From NCBI GenBank assembly GCA_007133255.1, contig SLMY01000285.1:1-9177 (forward strand): a stretch of DNA of 9,177 nt, in the 5' to 3' direction. The position numbers and the translations under genes were made by a program. The stretch comes from Clostridiales bacterium (GTDB lineage Bacteria; Bacillota; Clostridia; Saccharofermentanales; UBA5734). The notes beneath the pieces were generated by a model that saw only the letters and a list, made by a program, of their open reading frames with translations, did not search any database and had not been told where the DNA came from. Below are positions 1 to 5,358 of this stretch, one piece after another. The stretch's first letter is position 1, and every line of letters starts with the position of its first letter.

Positions 1-27
1 AGCGTTTTTCTCCGTCCAAGCTATTAA

Positions 28-36
28 TGATATAAG
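28..36 (+). promoter_or_regulatory. Possible extended -10 promoter for pcm
   Basis: TGATATAAG (28-36) reads as a TGn-extended -10 with hexamer TATAAG at 31-36. The -35 region is weak (TTCTCC at 8-13, 17-bp spacer). A transcript would start near 43 and leave a short leader before the ATG at 64. This rests on motif match only. Confidence 0.3.
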
Positions 37-63
37 TGTCTTATGGCAAAGGTGTGATAGTTT

Positions 64-921
64 ATGTTGTTCTGGCAGACCCTATTCTTTTCAGCATTTG
101 CTCTTTGTATGGTATTTCTCATTATCAATGCCAGGCGTAGTGATAAAGCTGGTTTGAAGTGGGTTATTTTAGGTGTTTTGTTTCTGGCATCTTTTCTCGC
201 CTTACTGCGCATTGATGTTTCTGATGAGACGGCACCTGATATTGATTCTCCTGATCTTTCAGTTTACCTGAGTAACGGCGAGGATGCGTATTGGAGTCAC
301 AGGCATAATATGCTGCAAAACCATCTTATAGCCAGGGGTATAGCCGATCCGCAGGTGCTGCGGGCTATGGGACATGTAAAAAGGCATTTGTTTGTCCAGG
401 AACATCAACAGGATAGCGCCTATAACGACCATCCCCTGCCTATCGGTGAGGGACAGACTATTTCCCAGCCTTATGTTGTCGCCTTAATGACAGAAATACT
501 TGATCTAAGTCCCGGCGACAGGGTACTGGAAATCGGCAGTGGTTCCGGATACCAGGCCGCGGTAATGGCAGAGATCACCGACGAGATTTTTTCCATCGAA
601 ATCAAAGAGAGCCTGACGGATTTTGCCAGAAATAACTTAAGAAGGGCTGGCTATGATAAGGTCATGGTTAAGCATGGTGACGGTTATTTCGGCTGGGAAG
701 AACATGCTCCTTTTGACGCCATTATAATTACCTGTGCCGCTAATCATATTCCGCCACCGCTGATTTTGCAGCTTAAAGATGGCGGCCGGCTGGTTTTGCC
801 ATTGGGCGATGTTACCTACTACCAGACATTGACTCTTATCAGCAAGAATGGCGAGGATCTGGTGGTAGATCACATCACTGATGTGGCTTTCGTTCCCATG
901 ACAGGCGAGGCTTTGAACTGA
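64..921 (+). CDS. pcm: Membrane-anchored protein-L-isoaspartate O-methyltransferase
   Basis: This class I SAM-dependent methyltransferase is predicted to methylate L-isoaspartyl residues of age-damaged proteins as the first step of their repair. Family signatures seen are NDHPLPIGEGQTISQP (121-136, the substrate-side segment before motif I), the SAM-binding loop VLEIGSGSGYQ (154-164), the acidic post-I strand SIEI (177-180), FDAIIITCAA (217-226) and the C-terminal FVPMTGEAL. The catalytic domain starts near residue 75. About 70 residues precede it, with hydrophobic segments at about 5-24 and 32-50, so the enzyme should be tethered to the membrane. The usual family length is about 210-220 residues, against 285 here. 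The ATG follows AAAGGTGTGAT about nine bases upstream. The C terminus is complete, and its last 52 bases overlap the end of the opposing gene. The family call is firm, the membrane anchoring is inferred from hydrophobicity, and the substrate is assumed from the family. Confidence 0.93.
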   Translation: MLFWQTLFFSAFALCMVFLIINARRSDKAGLKWVILGVLFLASFLALLRIDVSDETAPDIDSPDLSVYLSNGEDAYWSHRHNMLQNHLIARGIADPQVLRAMGHVKRHLFVQEHQQDSAYNDHPLPIGEGQTISQPYVVALMTEILDLSPGDRVLEIGSGSGYQAAVMAEITDEIFSIEIKESLTDFARNNLRRAGYDKVMVKHGDGYFGWEEHAPFDAIIITCAANHIPPPLILQLKDGGRLVLPLGDVTYYQTLTLISKNGEDLVVDHITDVAFVPMTGEALN

Positions 922-3341
922 AAAATCAGCAGCACTGCAACAGCTAGTATATAGGCGAGACCGGCTGCCCGAATTACCAGGCTGAAACCCCAAAGTAATG
1001 CTAAAAACAAAGATAGCGGTGCACTAACGACTGATGCACAACTGTTGGCGCACCAGGCCCAGGGAACCATTTCCCTGTTATCTCTGCCAAGCATTTTCAT
1101 CCCCAAAGGAAATGGCATACCCATGAAGAATCCCAGCGGCAATATATAGCCAGCCATCATTATCATCCGCCAGGCAAATGACATCTGCAGCAGGAAGTTT
1201 TCCAAATGAGGCATTATTATTTCATTGGCGGCCAGCAGGAGAATAATCAGGGATGCTGCTGTTATAACAGCTTTACGAAGATTTTTGACTCGTGTGCCGA
1301 CATATAAACTGCCCAGGCCGGAAGATATGAGCAGGGAAAAGAGGATTACGGTCAGGGAATAGACGGGATTTCCCATTACCAGAACAGTTTTGTGTATAAA
1401 TGATATCTCGATAAACATATAGCCTGCCGCTATGAAAACAAAGTAGAGAATAGCTGCCCATTTCCTTTTTTGTTCAGCATCTTTTAATTCTTTTTTCTGT
1501 TTGACCATTACCGGCAAGAGAATCAGGGCCATTGACAAAATAAAAGCCATGATTATAACCAGCGGTATATGGTAACCACCCTGGATGAGAAAAAGCCATT
1601 TGCCTGATACACTTTGGAGCAGTGGTTTTATTCTCCCTGGAGAAAAATAATTATAAAAGAACGGAGAATCGTCGGTGGCTGCCTTTATATTAAATACATA
1701 ACTGTTGACAAATACGTCTCTTTTTGTCTCATCAAGCAATGTCTGGTAGAGGTCATAATATATCGGCTCTGCAAAACGATTATAGACATTCGCTTCTTCT
1801 CTTGGCATTTGGGGGTAATACACCAGGTCAAAGCCATTTTCCTGGCAGAACTTCCTGGCAACGCTTATATCCGCTTCCTGGATACCGCCTTTCTTGACCA
1901 GAACAGTTATTGTCCCCCAACTCCTGATTGCCAATATGTTTTCCGTTGCAAGGTCCTGTCCTATACTGTCAATAATTGTATTGAGTAATTTAGCTTCTTC
2001 GGTCGGTATCGGCTTAAGGTAGCGAGTAACAGATATAAACCCTTCTGGCCGAAGCCGGTTATAGTATTCAGTGAATGCTTGCACGGTAAACCTGTAGTCC
2101 TCACCTGAAGCAAAAACTCCGGCAGCCGCGCCCAGTGTATCAGCCAGAGGGATAACCATGATATCATAGTTCACTTCACTGGACAGCAGGTGGCTTCTGC
2201 CATCTCCAGCGATCATATTCAGGCGGTAAAAATCATAGACCGCCTGGGATTCACTTTCGCTTTCCAAGTAAAATTCCTGAAAATATTCAGCCAGGCCAGG
2301 ATTTTTCTCGCTGGCATCAATTCTTCCCGCCCCAAAATATAAAGCAGCAACTATATCAAGTCCTCCCCCATAGTCATAGACATAGACTTTATCCTTTTTC
2401 GCTAATGAATAGACCAGTGAAGATGGCAGGCGTTCCAGGAAGCCCATTTTCCCTTCTTCCAGAGATGTCGCAGCCTGCAGTGAGCCACCATCAACTGCTA
2501 TTCCTGTCTGGTCTGGCAGCGGTTCCAGATATCTGATGCTCAGGCCAGGGGCAAAACGCACTGCAGGACTGTCAATGATATCTATTCGTGATACTGCGTT
2601 CCATCTTGTATCCAGAATTCTGGACTCTTCATAACGTAATGCTGTCATTATCTCTCTGGAAGGTGAAATCCGTATCTGTAAAAAGGCAGGATCTGCTATT
2701 GCCAGCAATATAGCAGCCAGTATGAGGGCGCTGCTGATATACCGCCAGGCACCGCTGTAAACCAGGCTGAAGCAGAGCATAGCCAGCAGCGCGCACACAA
2801 CAAAAACCAGAATTATTCTCTCACCCCAGGCCAGGCTGAAGAAAATCAAGGGCAAAAAACAGCCGACACCGGCTCCCGATAGATCAGAAAAATATATCTT
2901 TCCTATCTCCTCCTGGAAAACGTACATACAGCTGGAAATGATCAGGCCGGAAAAAAAGAAAGGGACGGCCATGACAACAAAATCGATTAATAAATAGACA
3001 ATCTGGGTCTTGTCCCATATTGCTGAAAAATCGAAAGGTAAGATATTGACCGCCAAATATGACCCGATAATCGAAGCGGAAAAAAGTAAAGAACTGATGA
3101 CAAGTGTCTTTTGCAGCTTCTGCTCCCGCAAGCCGGGGAAAACTCTTAAAAACGCACCTGCTGCGCCATATCCCAGCAAGGCCATACTTATAACCAGATA
3201 AGCGAAATGATATCCTCTGGAAATCGCGAAAAAGCGGGTCAGGGTTATTTCCAGGCCCAGACTCGATACTGATGTAAAGAATATCCCCTGAAACAGGAGC
3301 CATCTGCTTAATCGCTTTTTAGCTTTTTCCGGTACAGGCAA
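870..3341 (-). CDS. Polytopic membrane protein with spermidine synthase-like domain
   Basis: I recognise the architecture of large 'spermidine synthase-like' integral membrane proteins. There are about six or seven hydrophobic segments in residues 18-220, a soluble Rossmann-type domain (~230-580), then six or so membrane segments (~593-812). Numbering counts from the upstream GTG at 3350. The nucleotide-binding motif is VYVYDYGGGLDIVAAL (322-337), followed by acidic SEKN (347-350). Other family landmarks are IPLADT (400-405), ATDDSPFFYNYF (558-569), FIEISFIHK (646-654), GMPFPLG (744-750) and PWAWCANSCASV (763-774). A polyamine synthase activity is not assured, because the usual catalytic Asp region is replaced by the IPLADT version typical of this membrane subgroup. 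I place the start at TTG 3341: CGGAG (3354-3350) lies eight bases upstream of it, whereas the GTG at 3350 overlaps that same site. It lies about 43 bases after the lipoprotein gene and is probably cotranscribed with it. Substrate unknown. Confidence 0.85.
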   Translation of the reverse strand: MPVPEKAKKRLSRWLLFQGIFFTSVSSLGLEITLTRFFAISRGYHFAYLVISMALLGYGAAGAFLRVFPGLREQKLQKTLVISSLLFSASIIGSYLAVNILPFDFSAIWDKTQIVYLLIDFVVMAVPFFFSGLIISSCMYVFQEEIGKIYFSDLSGAGVGCFLPLIFFSLAWGERIILVFVVCALLAMLCFSLVYSGAWRYISSALILAAILLAIADPAFLQIRISPSREIMTALRYEESRILDTRWNAVSRIDIIDSPAVRFAPGLSIRYLEPLPDQTGIAVDGGSLQAATSLEEGKMGFLERLPSSLVYSLAKKDKVYVYDYGGGLDIVAALYFGAGRIDASEKNPGLAEYFQEFYLESESESQAVYDFYRLNMIAGDGRSHLLSSEVNYDIMVIPLADTLGAAAGVFASGEDYRFTVQAFTEYYNRLRPEGFISVTRYLKPIPTEEAKLLNTIIDSIGQDLATENILAIRSWGTITVLVKKGGIQEADISVARKFCQENGFDLVYYPQMPREEANVYNRFAEPIYYDLYQTLLDETKRDVFVNSYVFNIKAATDDSPFFYNYFSPGRIKPLLQSVSGKWLFLIQGGYHIPLVIIMAFILSMALILLPVMVKQKKELKDAEQKRKWAAILYFVFIAAGYMFIEISFIHKTVLVMGNPVYSLTVILFSLLISSGLGSLYVGTRVKNLRKAVITAASLIILLLAANEIIMPHLENFLLQMSFAWRMIMMAGYILPLGFFMGMPFPLGMKMLGRDNREMVPWAWCANSCASVVSAPLSLFLALLWGFSLVIRAAGLAYILAVAVLLIFQFKASPVMGTKATSVM

Positions 3342-3349
3342 TAGTATCA

Positions 3350-3354
3350 CTCCG
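3350..3354 (-). promoter_or_regulatory. RBS that decides the start of the polytopic protein
   Basis: CGGAG on the minus strand (3354-3350) sits eight bases before TTG 3341-3339. The alternative GTG (3350-3348) shares its first base with this site and has no other purine-rich stretch upstream. TTG is therefore the better supported start, giving an 823-residue product. Confidence 0.55.
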
Positions 3355-3384
3355 CAGCAGCATGTTGTTTAAACCCAGGATTCT

Positions 3385-4104
3385 TTACGGCCAGTATACT
3401 TGTTCCACAGATTTGACTGTACCCTCTTCAACCTCGATGTAGAAGAAAAAAGAATCCAGCAGCAAATCGGGGTCCACAACATACACGGCATTGAAATCAT
3501 TGATATTTGTGTCAAACGGCCATTCAGAGGGCATTGAAATCATGGTTCCATCTGGTTTGTACATAAGTCGCAGCGGCAGATCTGTCAGATCGATGGTTCT
3601 AAGCTGGGGATTAACATTCTTGAGGATAAATTCTGAATCGGCAAAATCATCAACCAGTGCCTGGGCATCAACCAGCTCGTACCCTTCGACATCAGTCAGC
3701 CATTGTACAGCATCATCGCCAATCAGCATATCAAAATAATCAAAATCTGCCCAGCCGGTTTCCGGATCGTAGGATACCAGAAAGGCGTAGCTTGAATACA
3801 TGTCAGCCGTATTGACCGGTCCGGCAGCTGTTGTTTCTGCCGGTTCTGTTGTTTCTTCTGTTGCCGCTGAATCGGTCGTTGCTTCCGTTGCCGCGGCCTC
3901 GGTCGTTGCTTCCGCGGTTGTCGTTGCTTCGGTTGTTTCGACTGCAGTTGATGTTTCGGTTGTTGTCACTAAGGTTGTTTCTTCTGCAGTTGATGTTTCC
4001 GCAATTGTTTCCACAGGAGCTGTCTGTTCAGTCACATCATTGGCGCATGATGCCAGAATCAATACAAATACCAGAGAAAGAAACGCTAAAAATACTTTTT
4101 TCAC
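3385..4104 (-). CDS. Secreted lipoprotein with Thr/Glu/Ala-rich stalk, function unknown
   Basis: The N terminus is a type II signal peptide: MKK, a hydrophobic core, then the lipobox LASC with the lipidated cysteine at residue 20. Residues ~25-97 are a low-complexity linker of Thr, Glu, Ala and Ser. A folded acidic and aromatic domain follows at ~100-239, with DFDYFDMLIGDDA (120-132) and NPQLRTIDL (165-173). I do not recognise this domain by name, though short extracytoplasmic domains with an 'NPxLRT' strand are familiar in clostridial lipoproteins. Translation starts at GTG 4104, preceded by AGAGGTGAT (4116-4108), an excellent match to the anti-Shine-Dalgarno. It stands 101 bases after the upstream small membrane gene and about 43 before the polytopic gene, so an operon is likely. 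It would be anchored on the outer face of the cytoplasmic membrane with the domain held out by the stalk. Confidence 0.85.
   Translation of the reverse strand: MKKVFLAFLSLVFVLILASCANDVTEQTAPVETIAETSTAEETTLVTTTETSTAVETTEATTTAEATTEAAATEATTDSAATEETTEPAETTAAGPVNTADMYSSYAFLVSYDPETGWADFDYFDMLIGDDAVQWLTDVEGYELVDAQALVDDFADSEFILKNVNPQLRTIDLTDLPLRLMYKPDGTMISMPSEWPFDTNINDFNAVYVVDPDLLLDSFFFYIEVEEGTVKSVEQVYWP
3814..4032 (-). repeat. Degenerate low-complexity repeat encoding the T/E/A stalk
   Basis: On the plus strand this stretch is a run of degenerate GTTGTTTC and GTTGCTTCCG units. On the coding strand it gives ETT, ATTEA and AATEATT-like blocks (residues 25-97 of the lipoprotein). The units are not exact copies, so the tract looks old or selected for composition rather than freshly expanded. 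Its antisense reads as valine-rich open frames that are artefacts. Confidence 0.7.
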
Positions 4105-4205
4105 CAGATCACCTCTTGACTGAAGTTAACTCATGGCTTAATGCAGGTAAAACGAATATAAATGCAAGACCACCCTACGGACTTTGACTGATATTTAACT
4201 ATATT

Positions 4206-4476
4206 CTATACCGATTCTGCACACTTTACCACACGGCGTTTTTGCGCGATATAACCTACTGTCAGAAGCATAACCGCCAACAAAATGACCAGCCAGGCAG
4301 GTATCGATGCTGCTGGTTCAGTGTCATATAAGCCAGCCGCGTGGACCATACTGACTGTAACGAACCATGAGACTGTGTGAAATCTGGAAAAGACAGCCTC
4401 CCGATATTCCGGGAAAAAGGAGCAGGCGCAGGCTCAGGTAGAGGCGCAGGCTTTCCTCGATCAGGGCTGTCATCAT
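4206..4476 (-). pseudogene. Small membrane protein gene, coupled to the methyltransferase, apparently frameshifted
   Basis: The methyltransferase stop TGA (4478-4476) shares its A with an ATG at 4476 (TGATG), a translational-coupling arrangement. From there the frame reads MMTALIEESLRLYLSLRLLL and ends at 4324 after 50 residues. A second frame, one base offset, is open through YREAVFSRFHTVSW, then SMVHAAGLYD, EPAASIPAW and a clear membrane segment LVILLAVMLLTVGYIA followed by QKRRVV, ending with TAG at 4206. The whole stretch is 271 bases, exactly 90 codons plus one. Removing one base in the T5C3 run (plus-strand GGGAAAAA, 4411-4418) joins both halves into an 89-residue membrane protein with a positive C-terminal end. 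It could be a true mutation, a sequencing error in the homopolymer, or a programmed shift. Alternatively the 3' half starts independently at ATG 4349 (47 residues), but I see no ribosome binding site there. Family not recognised. Confidence 0.5.
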
Positions 4477-5099
4477 CAACCTGTAATATCACATTCACAT
4501 ATATACCAGGCAGAACGCTTGCCGGTATTTATTGTCCTGACAACAGGAAAAGAATTTTTCATTTCCTGCTCAATTACTTTGATAAAAGTGGCATAATCTC
4601 CTCTTTCCAGCCATTCAATAAAACTGGTGAAAATATTTCTTTTCTGATTATAATCCATGATTATTACCCTTTTTCGGGCCAGCAGCTTCATCGCGCCATA
4701 TATGGCCATGCGCTGTTCTTTGGGTAAACCGTGCATGACATAACTGGCAACCACGACATCGTATTTATGCTCGTATCTGGACAGGTCAGCGGCAGGATCG
4801 TAAAGATCCAGAACATCCCCTACACGAAACTTCGCGTCATTGCTTCGGTTGAAGCGGCGCGCCCGCTTAATCATGCGCGATGAAGCGTCGACACCTTCGA
4901 CCTTGTGACCCATTTCCGCCAGAACAAAGGCCAGGGCCCCGGTGCCGCAGCCGATATCGAGTATGTCGTATTCATTATCGTTAAAATATTGAGGGTTTTC
5001 CTGGATTACCCGACGGTACATACGCACTTGGCGCCAGAAAAACATGCCGTATACAGGGGCTATCATGTTGAACAGACGAGTGTGCCTGGATGTGTTCAT
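4476..5099 (-). CDS. Class I SAM-dependent methyltransferase (UbiE/Methyltransf_11-like)
   Basis: A 207-residue small-molecule-type methyltransferase. An N-terminal helix FNMIAPVYGMFF (10-21) resembles the start of UbiE-like enzymes. Motif I is ILDIGCGTGALAF (46-58), the SAM ribose-binding acidic strand is EGVDAS (68-73), motif II-like GDVLDLYD lies at 94-101, and YDVVVASYVMHGLP (113-126) is the strand 4 to active-site segment. The substrate cannot be read from sequence. The ATG at 5099 is chosen because GGAGG (5112-5108) lies eight bases upstream; an in-frame ATG at 5147 would put that site inside the gene. The stop overlaps the start of the small membrane protein gene, and the downstream lipoprotein and polytopic genes follow on the same strand, so this is probably the first gene of a four-gene unit. 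It is an ordinary cytoplasmic fold with no signal peptide. Confidence 0.88.
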   Translation of the reverse strand: MNTSRHTRLFNMIAPVYGMFFWRQVRMYRRVIQENPQYFNDNEYDILDIGCGTGALAFVLAEMGHKVEGVDASSRMIKRARRFNRSNDAKFRVGDVLDLYDPAADLSRYEHKYDVVVASYVMHGLPKEQRMAIYGAMKLLARKRVIIMDYNQKRNIFTSFIEWLERGDYATFIKVIEQEMKNSFPVVRTINTGKRSAWYICECDITG

Positions 5100-5107
5100 A
5101 CCTGACA

Positions 5108-5112
5108 CCTCC
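5108..5112 (-). promoter_or_regulatory. RBS fixing the methyltransferase start
   Basis: GGAGG on the minus strand, eight bases before ATG 5099-5097. It excludes the longer reading from 5147, whose extra 16 residues would be encoded across this site. Confidence 0.8.
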
Positions 5113-5176
5113 AAATAATTTATGAACTCATTCAAAAACTCGAACACAGCAGTAGCAAGGGCAGCTCCTGTGTGGT

Positions 5177-5358
5177 ATGACTGATTTTTATCAGTCGGAC
5201 CCCAAGCTGGTTCTTTAATATAAAAATCAGCTAAACAACCTTTACGACCTGGATCTGGAAACGGTCTTTACTATTTTGATAGATCTTTATTCAGCTGCCG
5301 GTGCCCACTCACGATGCAAGCTCAATCACTGCGCTCATTCCTTGCCTTCTTCATTTAG
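5177..5358 (+). pseudogene. Probable N-terminal remnant of a transposase gene
   Basis: The plus strand reads MTDFYQSDPKLVL, then a TAA (5216-5218), then in the same frame YKNQLNNLYDLDLETVFTIL, IDLYSAAGAHSRCKLN. A one-frame shift near 5327 then gives LRSFLAFFI and a stop at 5356-5358. The order of blocks (a 'DPKLV' start, a 'LYDLDLETV' helix, 'LYSxxG', 'LRSFL') resembles, from memory, the start of DDE transposases in Clostridia. That likeness is an inference without a search. The internal stop, the frameshift and the absence of the catalytic part show a dead fragment. It has no ribosome binding site. Its end overlaps the last 24 bases of the convergent secreted-protein gene, so insertion or deletion there may have reshaped that gene's 3' end. 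Confidence 0.45.

Noticed and set aside
871..885. Hairpin in the convergent overlap as a bidirectional terminator
   Set aside because: The stem is six base pairs with a three-base loop and neither side has a T-run; it also codes on both strands.
2884..3303. Open frame within the polytopic gene in another frame on the same strand
   Set aside because: It is a shadow of the membrane protein gene, whose family motifs extend across this interval.
3800..4123. Valine/serine-rich and leucine-rich open frames on the plus strand
   Set aside because: They are antisense to the low-complexity stalk of the lipoprotein; composition reflects the repeat, and there is no ribosome binding site.
4262..4498. 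Minus-strand frame with PAPLPEPAPAP, looking like a surface-protein stalk
   Set aside because: Its start lies inside the methyltransferase end and has no ribosome binding site, and the other two frames together explain the region better. The Pro-rich look comes from a CTGCGCCT-type repeat.
4377..4727. Plus-strand open frame across the methyltransferase end
   Set aside because: Antisense to the methyltransferase and the small membrane gene; no ribosome binding site and no recognisable motif.
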